Positions 1 through 8,518 are shown, counted from the stretch's first letter. The stretch: 64,000 nt of DNA from Lachnospiraceae bacterium (GCA_910575565.1 CAJTFL010000009.1:125197-189196); one strand, 5' to 3'. Translations and numbers: made by a program. Notes: generated from the letters alone by a model not told the origin.

Positions 1-1
1 T

Positions 2-238
2 ACCGGCGATCCTACAATTCGGCTGGAAGGGGATACCAAAATCTATAAGTTAGCCCATGTAATTGGCATTGGGCAGATTCCGGATCCGTATAAAAAGACA
101 GAGACGGATGAAAACAAACCGGAAAGTCCAGGCGAAGAAGGCAGTGGAACGGATAAGCCGGAAGGCCCGGGCGGAGAAGGCAGCGAAACGGATAAGCCGG
201 AAGGCCCAGGCGGAACAGAAACTACACCAAGCAGGTAG
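2..238 (+). CDS. flgD: Flagellar hook-capping protein FlgD, C-terminal end (partial)
   Basis: Open frame entering from the left edge and ending at TAG 236-238; only the last 78 residues are visible. They start with a beta-rich stretch (TGDPTIRLEGDTKIYKLAHV) and finish in a hydrophilic tail with two near-copies of an 11-12-residue Gly/Glu/Pro-rich unit (around DKPEGPGGEG). FlgD would be the scaffold cap for hook polymerisation outside the cell. The identity rests mainly on position: in Gram-positive flagellar operons flgD lies directly before the TIGR02530 gene and flgE, as here. The tail itself is not diagnostic and the start lies outside the window. Confidence 0.6.
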   Translation, partial: TGDPTIRLEGDTKIYKLAHVIGIGQIPDPYKKTETDENKPESPGEEGSGTDKPEGPGGEGSETDKPEGPGGTETTPSR

Positions 239-310
239 GATTAGAAAATTAGTAAAATGATGAGATGTTAAGGAAGTAAGGCGAAAGGCTTTTGGAAAGA
301 AGGTAGATGT

Positions 311-691
311 ATGGATATGAATCAAGTGCGGCTTTATGCAGCCAGTCAGTCCACCATCGCCGCTCAGCATACCGAGATGTCCAAAACCAGGGGGAATCAG
401 GCAGAATTTCATCAAATGCTCCAGGAGAGGGCAAAGGTAGGCCTGAATTTTTCCAAGCATGCCGCAAAGCGTATGAATGAGCGGGGAATCGCCGTGGATA
501 ATCAGTTGATGAGTGACTTAGAACACGCCGTGGAGGGCGCCAGGAAAAAGGGCGCTAAAGATGTGGCAATCATCGGATCCCAGGGAGTGTTTATCGTAAA
601 CGTACCCAATAATATGGTGGTCACTACCATGTCCCAGCAAGATATGCGGGAAAGGGTATTTACTAATATTGACAGTGCCGTTATAATGTAA
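311..691 (+). CDS. TIGR02530-family flagellar operon protein
   Basis: A 126-residue soluble protein without signal peptide or membrane segment. The central motif FSKHAAKRMNERGI (about residues 46-59) followed by a repeated-turn segment and an IIGSQGVFIVNVPNNMVVT stretch is characteristic of the TIGR02530 family, which is found almost only between flgD and flgE in Firmicute flagellar operons. Its molecular role is not established; it is thought to assist hook assembly. The ATG at 311 has AGAAGG about seven bases upstream; a second ATG two codons later is possible. It is co-transcribed with flgE 77 bases downstream. Confidence 0.85.
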   Translation: MDMNQVRLYAASQSTIAAQHTEMSKTRGNQAEFHQMLQERAKVGLNFSKHAAKRMNERGIAVDNQLMSDLEHAVEGARKKGAKDVAIIGSQGVFIVNVPNNMVVTTMSQQDMRERVFTNIDSAVIM

Positions 692-717
692 GCAGGACCT
701 CGGATGAGGATGCTTAT

Positions 718-742
718 TCCCCTTGCCCGATGCGCAGGGGGA
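718..742 (+). promoter_or_regulatory. Hairpin in the leader directly before the flgE ribosome site
   Basis: TCCCCTTGC (718-726) pairs with GCAGGGGGA (734-742) through nine base pairs including one G-T wobble, with loop CCGATGC. There is no T-run, so it is unlikely to terminate. It lies 10 bases before the flgE ribosome site (AAGGGAG, 754-760) and could set mRNA stability or the hook-protein translation level; this is inference. Confidence 0.4.
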
Positions 743-768
743 GTAACGGAAGAAAGGGAGTAAATCAT

Positions 769-1686
769 ATGTTAAGAGCAATGGACTCAGCAGTTGCAGG
801 CCTTAGGGCCCACCAGAATAAGATGGATGTAATCGGCCATAACCTGGCTAACGTAAATACGTTTGGTTATAAGGCACAGACTTATAGTTTTAAGGAAGCA
901 GTGTATCAGACTGCTACCCCTTCTACGGGAAACAGCGGAAAGGCTGGTGGTTCTAACGCAGCTCAGTATGGTTATGGTACGTTGATGGGAACTATAGGGA
1001 TGGATATGACGGCTAGTACGCCTACTTATACTAGCGGGTTAAATGCTGCCATTAACGGAGAGGGATTCTTTTTGACGTACCCACTGCCGGATTATACGGG
1101 CGCAGATGGCAGCACTACTAAGCCTACTGGTGCGGATATTAAACAGGTTGACTGGGGATATACCAGGGTAGGCCAGTTTTCTTTGGATAGTGAAGGCTAT
1201 CTTGTTGATGGAAATGGAAATTATGTATATGGTTTTACAAAGGCCGTTACAGATGCTCATGTCAAAGATGATCCATATTTATTGGAAAATTTAAGTACAT
1301 TGCGGATTCTTGACGCAAATGGTGATCCAGTAAAAGCTGACAGTGTGGAAGTAAATAAATTAGGCGTACTTACTGCTATGGTTGATGGCAAGCCGCAGGA
1401 GATTGGAACCCTTGCGATCGCTACATTCCAGAACCCTAACGGTTTGACAAAGATGGGTGGAACGTATTACAGGGCAACGCCGACGGACAATACAGGTGTT
1501 GCTGAAGTTGATCCTCCGGGAGGCGACGTAGCCGAACTTATGCCCGGCTACATCGAGGCATCCAACGTAGACCTGGCAAAGGAATTTGCCGAGATGATTA
1601 CCACCCACAGAGGCTTCCAGGCCAATTCCAAGATGATTACGGTCAGCGATGAAATGCTGTCCGAGCTGGTATCCATGAAGCGGTAG
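769..1686 (+). CDS. flgE: Flagellar hook protein FlgE
   Basis: 305 residues. The N-terminus (MLRAMDSAVAGLRAHQNKMD, then IGHNLANVNTFGYK) is the family heptad helix plus the ANVNTxGYK signature of rod/hook proteins; the C-terminus (IEASNVDLAKEFAEMITTHR followed by GFQANSKMI) is the matching conserved terminal helix. The middle holds the hook D1/D2 region. It is longer than FlgG (about 260) yet shorter than most FlgE, but its place after flgD-TIGR02530 and before flbD is the classical flgE slot. The ATG at 769 is preferred over an in-frame ATG at 730 because AAAGGGAG ends eight bases before it. Exported by the flagellar type III system and polymerised as the hook. Confidence 0.85.
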   Translation: MLRAMDSAVAGLRAHQNKMDVIGHNLANVNTFGYKAQTYSFKEAVYQTATPSTGNSGKAGGSNAAQYGYGTLMGTIGMDMTASTPTYTSGLNAAINGEGFFLTYPLPDYTGADGSTTKPTGADIKQVDWGYTRVGQFSLDSEGYLVDGNGNYVYGFTKAVTDAHVKDDPYLLENLSTLRILDANGDPVKADSVEVNKLGVLTAMVDGKPQEIGTLAIATFQNPNGLTKMGGTYYRATPTDNTGVAEVDPPGGDVAELMPGYIEASNVDLAKEFAEMITTHRGFQANSKMITVSDEMLSELVSMKR

Positions 1687-1848
1687 TAATCGATGAGAAG
1701 GCGGAAAAGTGCAGATCAGAAAATAATGGACAGGGCGCGGGAAGCCCGCATGGACAGGATTTCCAGAATAGGAAACAGAGAAGAAGGCAGTATGTATGGT
1801 TCCTACTCCAAAAACGGGAGTGTCCGAAAAAATGGTGGAGGAAGAGGA

Positions 1849-2049
1849 ATGATAAAGGTAACAAGGCTAAATGGAGAAACACTATATCTGAATGTGCTCC
1901 AGATTGAATCAATGGAGTCAATCCCTGAAACAAAGATCAAGATGATGGATGGTTACTATTTCCTCGTCAAGGATTCTGCCGATTCAATTTTGGAACAGAT
2001 TAGGGCGTTTATTCATAGCTGCATAGTCTATGAGGATAAAAGCGAATAA
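1849..2049 (+). CDS. flbD: FlbD/SwrD family flagellar protein
   Basis: A 66-residue protein beginning MIKVTRLNGETLYLN and containing IESMESIPETKIKMMDGYYF, the full extent of the FlbD family. In Bacillus the homologue SwrD raises flagellar motor torque by an unknown route. Upstream in-frame codons extend to 1693, but the extra 52 residues (rich in Arg, Gly and Ser) are not part of the family, and a GGAGGAAGAGG ribosome site sits just before 1849. It lies between flgE and motA, the conserved position. Confidence 0.85.
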   Translation: MIKVTRLNGETLYLNVLQIESMESIPETKIKMMDGYYFLVKDSADSILEQIRAFIHSCIVYEDKSE

Positions 2050-2083
2050 GCGCTTTAAAGATTTATAGTAGGAGGAGAAAGAC

Positions 2084-2896
2084 ATGGATGTGTCAACAAT
2101 CATTGGCTTTATTATGGCCATAGGGTTGTGTGTATGGGGAATCGGAACGAGCAAGCTGGGGAACTTTGTGGATATGCAAAGTTTGGCTATCGTAGTAGGA
2201 GGAACCATCGCCGCAATCGTGGCAAGTTACCCTTTCCGGCTGCTGAAGGACGTTCCCAAGCACTTTATGGTGCTGACCAGGGGAAAGAAATACAACATTC
2301 CTAAGCTGGTGGAGCAGATGGTAGATCTGGCCATGCTGGCAAGGCAGAGCGGCCTTCTGGCCCTGGAAGAAAAGGCAGAAGAGATCAAGGATCCCTTTTT
2401 TAAGCAAAGCGTGTTGATGATTGTAGATGCCAGCGACCCGGATAAGGTGCGGGATATGCTGGAAAAACAGATGGACGATATGATGGCGCGTCATGACGAG
2501 GTAGCCGGGATTTACGAGAAGGCTTCTTCCTATGCTCCTGCTTTCGGTATGATTGGTACGCTGATCGGTCTGATCAATATGCTAAAGGGCTTGAATCTGG
2601 ACGGCGGCGGCGGAGCCAGCAGTTTGGGCGAGGATATGTCCGTGGCGCTGATCACTACCTTTTACGGCAGTGCCTTTGCCAATATTTTCTGTCAGCCTAT
2701 AGCGAAAAAGCTTAGGATCCGCCAGGCAGAAGAAGAATTATATTGTACTACGGTAGTAGAAGGTATTATGGCAATCCAGGCGGGGGAGAACCCCCAGTTC
2801 TTAAGGGAGCGTCTCCTCGCCTGTATGAAACAGTCCCAGCAGAAGAAGCTTCTGCTGAAAGCTCAGGCAAGCGGCGGAGGTGGTGAAGGCAAATGA
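2084..2896 (+). CDS. motA: Flagellar motor stator protein MotA
   Basis: 270 residues with four hydrophobic segments: two near the N-terminus (around residues 1-25 and 28-50) and two late (around 150-175 and 190-215, the latter after a Gly-rich loop). The stretch ASSYAPAFGMIGTLIGLI carries the conserved proline of transmembrane helix 3 that couples ion flow to torque. MotA forms the peptidoglycan-anchored stator with MotB in the cytoplasmic membrane. GGAGGAGAAAGAC precedes the ATG. The stop overlaps the motB start (ATGA), implying translational coupling. Confidence 0.95.
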   Translation: MDVSTIIGFIMAIGLCVWGIGTSKLGNFVDMQSLAIVVGGTIAAIVASYPFRLLKDVPKHFMVLTRGKKYNIPKLVEQMVDLAMLARQSGLLALEEKAEEIKDPFFKQSVLMIVDASDPDKVRDMLEKQMDDMMARHDEVAGIYEKASSYAPAFGMIGTLIGLINMLKGLNLDGGGGASSLGEDMSVALITTFYGSAFANIFCQPIAKKLRIRQAEEELYCTTVVEGIMAIQAGENPQFLRERLLACMKQSQQKKLLLKAQASGGGGEGK

Positions 2897-3870
2897 GCAG
2901 ACGCAAGAAAGGCGGCGGAGGCGGTGAAGACTGCGGAAGCTGGATGGATACATACGGTGACATGGTCACTCTGCTTTTGTGCTTCTTCGTAATGCTTTAC
3001 TCCATGTCCGACATTAACCAGCAGAAATGGGAAATTTTTGTCAAAAGTATTTTTCCCAACGCGGGGGATACCCAGCAGATCGCCATTAACGAGAATATTG
3101 CAGAGGGCGAGTTTGATGTGTCTGGCGTGCTGACTATGGAAGAAGAGCCTACCGTGGAAGAAGAGATGGATAACCTGATCCTGTCACTGATCGAGGCGTT
3201 AAATAATGCGGGGATCGACGGCGCGTCGGTATCCCGTGGGGAAGGCTATACCTTTGTGGCTTTTGAGAACCAGGCGTTTTTTGCAGGGAACAGCTCCGTG
3301 CTGACCAGCGATGCCACCAGGGTTTTGGATGTGTTCTGTGAGGTAATCGCCCCCCAGGCGGAAAATATTTCCCAGATTGAGATTATGGGCCATACGGCTC
3401 AGGTCAGTGAAGATCTGCACAGCAGTGCCAGGACAGACCGTATGCTTTCTTCCCTCCGTTCTGCGGAGGTGGCGGCGTATATCCAGAACAAGGATATTAT
3501 CGATCCCAGCAAGCTGGTGGGCATCAGCTACGGCCAGTTCCGCCCGGTGGACACTTCCGATACCCAGGAGGGTCGGGCCAGGAACCGAAGGGTTGAGTTC
3601 CTGATTGTGGATCAGGGCGCGGATATTAAGAGCATGAATGATTTTTATGATGAAATTTACAGTGATTTAAACGCAGGCTCTATGACGGTAACGGATGGAA
3701 TTGCGTCAGAACCGACGGACGGCTTTATACCTGTTGACGGCAGCATGGAAGGGCAGGGCAGCATGATCTCGGAGGGAGCCACCCTTCCCGATGGATCGGA
3801 ACAGCTTTTAGAACCGGCAGCAGATGCTTCCGGAACCGTGCAGCCTCCTGAAGGCGCGCCGGCAGAATAA
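2893..3870 (+). CDS. motB: Flagellar motor stator protein MotB
   Basis: 325 residues. A short basic/glycine-rich N-terminus leads into one membrane helix with the proton-binding aspartate (Asp23 in TYGDMVTLLLCFFVMLYSMS). After a linker comes an OmpA-like peptidoglycan-binding domain (about residues 125-250), with the NRRVEFLIV signature. A low-complexity acidic/proline tail of about 70 residues follows, unusual in length. Translated from the ATGA overlap with motA. No fliL lies between motB and fliM, where many relatives have it. Confidence 0.93.
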   Translation: MSRRKKGGGGGEDCGSWMDTYGDMVTLLLCFFVMLYSMSDINQQKWEIFVKSIFPNAGDTQQIAINENIAEGEFDVSGVLTMEEEPTVEEEMDNLILSLIEALNNAGIDGASVSRGEGYTFVAFENQAFFAGNSSVLTSDATRVLDVFCEVIAPQAENISQIEIMGHTAQVSEDLHSSARTDRMLSSLRSAEVAAYIQNKDIIDPSKLVGISYGQFRPVDTSDTQEGRARNRRVEFLIVDQGADIKSMNDFYDEIYSDLNAGSMTVTDGIASEPTDGFIPVDGSMEGQGSMISEGATLPDGSEQLLEPAADASGTVQPPEGAPAE

Positions 3871-3894
3871 ATTGAGAAAAGGTGGCTTTTAGAG

Positions 3895-5010
3895 ATGGCA
3901 GACGTATTATCCCAAAGTCAGATTGATGCGCTTCTAAAGTCCATGCAAGGCGGCGGTGGTGAGCCTGAGCCGGAAAAAGTGCAGGACGATACAGTGAAAG
4001 CGAAGCCCAAGGCGGAAACGGAACAGATTAAATACAGCAAATACGATTTTTACAGCCCCAGAAAATTCACCAAGGATAAGATGAAGATCCTGAACAGCGT
4101 TTTCGAGAATTATGCCAGGATCATTACTTCCCGGGTGAACGGCGTATTCCGGGTGATGACCGATATCACCGTGATGGAAGTCCAGGAGCGGCGTTATTAC
4201 GAATATGTAAATTCTCTTCACGAAAATGATATGGTTACTCTGGTCAATACTATCCTGCCCAATTACAACAGGAAGTTGGTTCCCCTTATGATCTATGTCA
4301 CTCCCGGCCTGGTGATCACGCTGATTGACCATATGCTGGGAGGTGGGGAAGAGGTGGTGAAGGTAAAGGACGGATACCGGTATTCGGATGTGGAAATAGC
4401 CTTGTACCGAAGGATTCTCTCCTACCTGATCCAGGCCTTATCGGATGGCTTCTCAAATTATATTAACCTGGAATTTGAGGCCCAAAGGCTGGAAGACAAT
4501 CCCAGCATGATCCAAGATGTAGGCGTTGACGAGACGGTGGCAATCATCCTGCTGAATGTGGACGTTGCAGGCCTTGCCTCGGAACGAATCCGCATCTGCA
4601 TCCCTGGGACGCTTCTGGAATCCATCTTCCAGGTGATGGATACCCGCAAGCATATTGCCAAAGGCTATGCTTACGAGGACAATAAGGAAACCATTCTTGA
4701 AAATATCCGTCAGTCACAGCTTCCAGTTACCGGACAGCTTGGCACGGTTGCCCTTGACTTAAGCGATATATACCATCTGAAGGTGGGCGACGTGATTGAT
4801 ATGAATAAGCCGAAAGACAGGGATGTGAAGCTTTACATCGGCAAGCAGCCCTGGTTCACCGGTAAGATGGGTGTATATAAAAAGAACGTAGCAATCCGGA
4901 TTAACCGGCGTCTTTATGAAGAAGGTATGGATGCCGCCCAGGATGCCGTCTTAGCGGGGCAGGGGGAAGATTCCCTGCCGGACGCAGAGCAGCTTGCCGT
5001 GTCAGAATAA
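3895..5010 (+). CDS. fliM: Flagellar motor switch protein FliM
   Basis: 371 residues. The N-terminal peptide MADVLSQSQIDALLKSM is the CheY-P-binding segment (LSQxxIDALL). A linker and the CheC-like middle domain follow (about residues 45-230, without the CheC catalytic Glu/Asn pairs), then a SpoA (FliN-like) C-terminal domain (about 255-335) that builds the C-ring. FliM receives the CheY-P signal and switches rotation direction. It follows motB by 24 bases and precedes cheY. Confidence 0.95.
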   Translation: MADVLSQSQIDALLKSMQGGGGEPEPEKVQDDTVKAKPKAETEQIKYSKYDFYSPRKFTKDKMKILNSVFENYARIITSRVNGVFRVMTDITVMEVQERRYYEYVNSLHENDMVTLVNTILPNYNRKLVPLMIYVTPGLVITLIDHMLGGGEEVVKVKDGYRYSDVEIALYRRILSYLIQALSDGFSNYINLEFEAQRLEDNPSMIQDVGVDETVAIILLNVDVAGLASERIRICIPGTLLESIFQVMDTRKHIAKGYAYEDNKETILENIRQSQLPVTGQLGTVALDLSDIYHLKVGDVIDMNKPKDRDVKLYIGKQPWFTGKMGVYKKNVAIRINRRLYEEGMDAAQDAVLAGQGEDSLPDAEQLAVSE

Positions 5011-5050
5011 ATATTACTAAATCTAATAAGGAAAAGTGAGGGAAACAAAA

Positions 5051-5413
5051 ATGGCAAAAATTATGCTGGTTGATGATGCCGCTTTTATGAGAATGATGGT
5101 TAAGAATGCACTGACGAAAAGTGGGTATGATAATTTTGTAGAGGCGCAGGACGGTGCGGAAGCGGTAAAGAAATATGATGAGGAAAAACCGGATATGGTT
5201 ATCATGGATATTACCATGCCCAATATGGACGGCCTTCAGGCGCTGAAGAAAATCAGGGAAAACGATCCCAATGCAAAGGTAGTTATGTGTACGGCCATGG
5301 GTCAGGAAGGCATGGTTGTGGATGCCATTAAGTCCGGGGCTAAGGATTTCATCGTAAAGCCCTTTAATGCAGATCGTATCGTCCAGACGGTAAATACAAT
5401 CTTAGGCAAATAG
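5051..5413 (+). CDS. cheY: Chemotaxis response regulator CheY
   Basis: A 120-residue single receiver domain. Acidic pocket Asp8-Asp9 (LVDDAAFMR), phospho-acceptor Asp53 (VIMDITMPNMDG), switch Thr in VVMCTAMGQ and Lys in IVKPFN are all present. CheY-P binds FliM/FliY at the C-ring. The ATG at 5051 follows GTGAGGG by eight bases; the in-frame ATG at 5036 has no ribosome site. In Bacillus cheY follows fliY; here cheY and flgC precede it. Confidence 0.95.
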   Translation: MAKIMLVDDAAFMRMMVKNALTKSGYDNFVEAQDGAEAVKKYDEEKPDMVIMDITMPNMDGLQALKKIRENDPNAKVVMCTAMGQEGMVVDAIKSGAKDFIVKPFNADRIVQTVNTILGK

Positions 5414-5436
5414 TGTTAATCAGGGAGGAATTGACG

Positions 5437-5886
5437 ATGGCTTTTCTAAGTTCATTTGATATCAGTGCATCTGCCCTGAGCGCCCAGAGGATCCGGATGG
5501 ATATTGCTGCGGAGAATATTGCCAATATCGATACTACCAGAACAGAGGCCGGCGGTGCGTACCGCAGGAAGGATGTACTTTTTGAAAGCTATGGGGCAGG
5601 CTCCTTTCGGGAGGCCCTGCGCAATGCGTCCGAAGGAAAAGGATTTTCCAGCAGGAATGCGGGCGTCCGCGTTGCGGGAATTATTGAGGATGACCGGGAA
5701 ATGAAGATGGTTTACAATCCCGGCCACCCGGATGCTGATGAGAATGGTTTCGTAACCATGCCAAATGTGGATCTTTTAAAGGAAACGGTTGACAGTATGT
5801 CCGCTACCAGGTCCTATGAAGCGAATGTTACGGCGTTGAACGCGATGAAGCTGATGGCGCAGAAAGCGCTGGACATCGGTAAATAA
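5437..5886 (+). CDS. flgC: Flagellar basal-body rod protein FlgC
   Basis: 149 residues, typical FlgC length. N-terminal FLSSFDISASALSAQRIRMD then AAENIANIDTT is the rod signature; the C-terminal MPNVDLLKETVDSMSATRSY followed by EANVTALNAMK is the FlgC terminal helix. A proximal rod subunit exported through the gate encoded just downstream. The ATG at 5437 follows AGGGAGGAA. Normally flgC sits in flgB-flgC-fliE; here it stands alone between cheY and fliY, so flgB and fliE must lie elsewhere, or this is a second FlgC. Confidence 0.88.
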   Translation: MAFLSSFDISASALSAQRIRMDIAAENIANIDTTRTEAGGAYRRKDVLFESYGAGSFREALRNASEGKGFSSRNAGVRVAGIIEDDREMKMVYNPGHPDADENGFVTMPNVDLLKETVDSMSATRSYEANVTALNAMKLMAQKALDIGK

Positions 5887-5925
5887 TGTTCGTCCATGAA
5901 TAAAAAAATAAAAGGAGATTGAGAA

Positions 5926-7416
5926 ATGGGCGCGAACAGCTTTAATGAAATGGAACTGGATGCCATAGGGGAGATAATGAATATCAGCCTGGGCGCCTCA
6001 GCCACGGCAGTGTCTACGATGCTGAGCACGGTAGTGAACATCACAACGCCTGTGGTAAATGTCCTGACCCGGGACGAATTTGAATTCAGGCGTTTGGAAC
6101 CGGCTATCGGTGTGGAGATTGATTACGTAGAAGGCCTGGAAGGAAAAAATATCATGATGTTCCGCCGGGAGGATGTACGCATCATCGTCAACACCATGAT
6201 GGGTGTGGAGGATGACGACACACCTTTTGAGATGGACGAGATCCACATTAGTGCCATTTGTGAGGTTATGAACCAGATGATGGGGGCGTCGGCTACCGCG
6301 CTCTCGGAGTTTTTAGGAACGATTGTGAATATATCTACTCCAAAGTCCTTCGATATCGGGGAACCGGAGGAGTTTAAAAATACGTATTTTACGGAAAGGG
6401 ACGGCATGGTGGTAGTCCGTTTCCGGTTGGAGATTGAAGGAAAGTTGAACAGTGAGTTCATGAACATCATGCCGCCAAGCCTGGCAAAACGGCTTTTGGA
6501 GCCTTTTGCGGACTCCTTTGCGGCAGCAGCTCCGGAACCAGAGCCAGAACCAGCTCCGGCTCCCGCAGCGGCTCCGGCTCCTGCATCAACTTCCGGCGGC
6601 TCCATGTCCCAGGAAGAGCTGGATGCCATGCTTTCCTCCATGGGCGGCGCTTCGGCTCCCGCCCCGGCTCCTGCACCAACTTCCGGCGGCTCCATGTCCC
6701 AGGAAGAGCTGGATGCCATGCTTTCCTCCATGGGCGGCGCTTCGGCTCCTGCCCCGGCTCCTGCGCCAACTTCCGGCGGCTCCATGTCCCAGGAAGAGCT
6801 GGATGCCATGCTTTCCTCTATGGGCGGCGCTTCGGCTCCCGCGCCAGCGGCGGCTTCCGCGTCAGATTCAGCGGCTCCCGCGCCAGCACCGGCAGCTCCA
6901 GCGCCAACACCGGCGGCTCCGGCTCCTCAGCCAGCAGCAGGCGGGCAGCCTTATTATCCTTATCCGCCTATGGGGGCTGATCCCATGATGCTTCAGCTGC
7001 TGAATCAGATGCAGCAGACGCAGATGCAGATGATGGAGATGATGAAGAACGTTAAGCCCCATGAGGCGGCTTCGGCTCCTGCATCCTCCGGCAGTTCCAT
7101 AATCCGTCCGTTAGAGTCTTCCCAGATCTATGAGACCTCGGAAGGCGGCGAGGAGGATAAGACGAACCAGGAAATGCTGATGAAAGTGCCCTTGGAGGTA
7201 TCCGTAGAAATTGGGCGGACCAAGAGGCTGGTAAAGGATATCCTGGAGTTTACCCAGGGAACCTTGGTGGTTTTGGACAAGATGGCCGGCGAGCAGGTGG
7301 ATCTGTTTGTTAATGGACAGTGTATTGCCAGAGGCGATATTGTAGTCGTGGAAGATAACTTTGGTATCCGTATTACGGAGATTGTGTCCAGGGAAATTAA
7401 TCCGGAAAGCTTGTAA
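5926..7416 (+). CDS. fliY: Flagellar switch protein FliY with triplicated CheY-binding-like peptide
   Basis: 496 residues in three parts. Residues 1-200 are a CheC-like phosphatase domain with both catalytic motifs intact (DAIGEIMNISLGASAT and SAICEVMNQMMGASAT, each with the Glu/Asn pair), so it should dephosphorylate CheY-P at the C-ring. Residues 200-385 are an Ala/Pro-rich linker containing three tandem 30-residue repeats (residues 222-311), each with SGGSMSQEELDAMLSSMGG. Residues 410-496 are a FliN/SpoA C-ring domain. Family members usually carry one CheY-binding peptide at the extreme N-terminus; here the N-terminus starts directly with the phosphatase domain and the peptide appears three times in the linker. 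Confidence 0.93.
   Translation: MGANSFNEMELDAIGEIMNISLGASATAVSTMLSTVVNITTPVVNVLTRDEFEFRRLEPAIGVEIDYVEGLEGKNIMMFRREDVRIIVNTMMGVEDDDTPFEMDEIHISAICEVMNQMMGASATALSEFLGTIVNISTPKSFDIGEPEEFKNTYFTERDGMVVVRFRLEIEGKLNSEFMNIMPPSLAKRLLEPFADSFAAAAPEPEPEPAPAPAAAPAPASTSGGSMSQEELDAMLSSMGGASAPAPAPAPTSGGSMSQEELDAMLSSMGGASAPAPAPAPTSGGSMSQEELDAMLSSMGGASAPAPAAASASDSAAPAPAPAAPAPTPAAPAPQPAAGGQPYYPYPPMGADPMMLQLLNQMQQTQMQMMEMMKNVKPHEAASAPASSGSSIIRPLESSQIYETSEGGEEDKTNQEMLMKVPLEVSVEIGRTKRLVKDILEFTQGTLVVLDKMAGEQVDLFVNGQCIARGDIVVVEDNFGIRITEIVSREINPESL
6589..6858 (+). repeat. Three tandem 90-bp in-frame repeats inside fliY
   Basis: Units at 6589-6678, 6679-6768 and 6769-6858 are nearly identical at DNA level over their first ~75 bases and drift at the 3' end of the third. 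Each encodes 30 residues built from SGGSMSQEELDAMLSSMGG plus an Ala-Pro spacer. Low divergence points to recent duplication or gene conversion, and copy number could vary by slippage or recombination. Confidence 0.95.
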
Positions 7417-7417
7417 G

Positions 7418-7777
7418 ATGGAAGGTTTGACATTGTTTCAGGCAATCATTACCGTAGTGGGGGTACTGGCGCTGGCGTATTACTGCAGCCGTTTGCTGGG
7501 AAAGCAGTGGGGAAGGACCTCCCAGTCCGGCAGCATGAGCGTGTTAGAGCATATCCAGGTAGGGCAGAACCAGAAAATCCTCCTTTTACAAGTAAAAGAC
7601 AGATTCTATCTGGTTGGTGTCAGCCAGGCCGGAATCCGGCTTCTTACCGAACTGGATGGAGATTTCCAGCCAGCAGGAGCTTCGGATTCATCCGGCAGGG
7701 CGCAGCCTCCTTTTCAGGAGTTTTTGGAAAAATACTTAACGCCCCAGAAGAAAAAAGGGGGAGATGCCGATGAGTGA
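7418..7777 (+). CDS. fliO: Flagellar export gate assembly protein FliO
   Basis: 119 residues: a single N-terminal membrane helix (about residues 6-24) followed by a small cytoplasmic domain with the SMSVLEHIQVGQNQKILLLQV beta core (shown here in part) typical of FliO. It helps assemble FliP in the membrane. The ATG at 7418 lies immediately after the fliY stop; longer in-frame codons overlap fliY and are not supported. The 3' end overlaps fliP. Confidence 0.85.
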   Translation: MEGLTLFQAIITVVGVLALAYYCSRLLGKQWGRTSQSGSMSVLEHIQVGQNQKILLLQVKDRFYLVGVSQAGIRLLTELDGDFQPAGASDSSGRAQPPFQEFLEKYLTPQKKKGGDADE

Positions 7778-8426
7778 TCTTCTGAACCAGTTAAACGGCG
7801 GGAATGTTCCCGCTCTAGACCTGATATTCCTGATTGCTTTTGCAGCGCTGCTTCCTTCCATTGTGGTAATGATGACCTCCTTTACCAGGACCATCATTAT
7901 CCTTTCCTTTACCAGGAATGCTATGGGAGTCCAGCAGTCGCCGCCCAATATGGTTATGGTGGGGATTGCCATGTTCCTTACCTTGTATATTATGAGCCCG
8001 GTTGTGGACCAGATTAATGAAGAGGCTTATCAGCCGTACCTGCGGGAGGAAATCACCCAGGAGGAGGCGGTGGAGCGGATGGTCGTCCCATTGAAACAGT
8101 TTATGCTGCGGAATACGAATATCGATACCTTGGACAATTTTGTCCGGATATCCGGAACCAGCATAGAGGAGAACGTGGAAAACTATCCGCTTACGGTCGT
8201 GGTTCCTTCTTTTATGACCACGGAGCTGAAGAAAGGGTTCATTGCAGGGTTCTTGATCTATCTGCCGTTCCTTTTGGTGGATATTATTGTTTCCACTACG
8301 CTGATGTCCATGGGTATGGTTATGCTGCCCCCGGCTATGGTTTCCCTGCCCTTTAAGCTGCTGCTTTTTGTAACGGTGGACGGCTGGGAGCTTTTATTTA
8401 CCAGCATTTCCACGGCTTACCGGTAG
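7770..8426 (+). CDS. fliP: Flagellar type III export gate protein FliP
   Basis: 218 residues with four membrane helices and the FliP signatures FTRTIIILSFTRNAMGVQ and LTVVVPSFMTTELKKGF. It forms the FliP5FliQ4FliR1 core of the export gate. Many FliP carry a cleaved signal sequence; this one is short and appears to lack it. The ATG at 7770 is favoured over 7764 because GGGGAG (7757-7762) would touch the earlier start. Overlaps fliO by eight bases. Confidence 0.93.
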   Translation: MSDLLNQLNGGNVPALDLIFLIAFAALLPSIVVMMTSFTRTIIILSFTRNAMGVQQSPPNMVMVGIAMFLTLYIMSPVVDQINEEAYQPYLREEITQEEAVERMVVPLKQFMLRNTNIDTLDNFVRISGTSIEENVENYPLTVVVPSFMTTELKKGFIAGFLIYLPFLLVDIIVSTTLMSMGMVMLPPAMVSLPFKLLLFVTVDGWELLFTSISTAYR

Positions 8427-8442
8427 CGGCGCAGGCGGGAGG

Positions 8443-8484
8443 AGGGTATAATTACAGAGGCTGATCTTTTGTCAGCGTTACCCT
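8443..8484 (+). promoter_or_regulatory. Two-part hairpin between fliP and fliQ
   Basis: AGGGTA (8443-8448) pairs with TACCCT (8479-8484), enclosing GCTGA/TCAGC with loop TCTTTTG. There is no terminating T-run. The 92-base gap is the largest between the export-gate genes, so this may be an RNA processing or stability element that sets fliP to fliQ/R ratio (inferred). Confidence 0.4.
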
Positions 8485-8518
8485 TAAAACGAGACGGTGT
8501 GAAGAAAGAAGGCTTATC

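Noticed and set aside
6123..6809. Long antisense frame across the fliY repeats
   Set aside because: It mirrors the biased Ala/Pro repeat composition; the plus-strand FliY domains are unambiguous.
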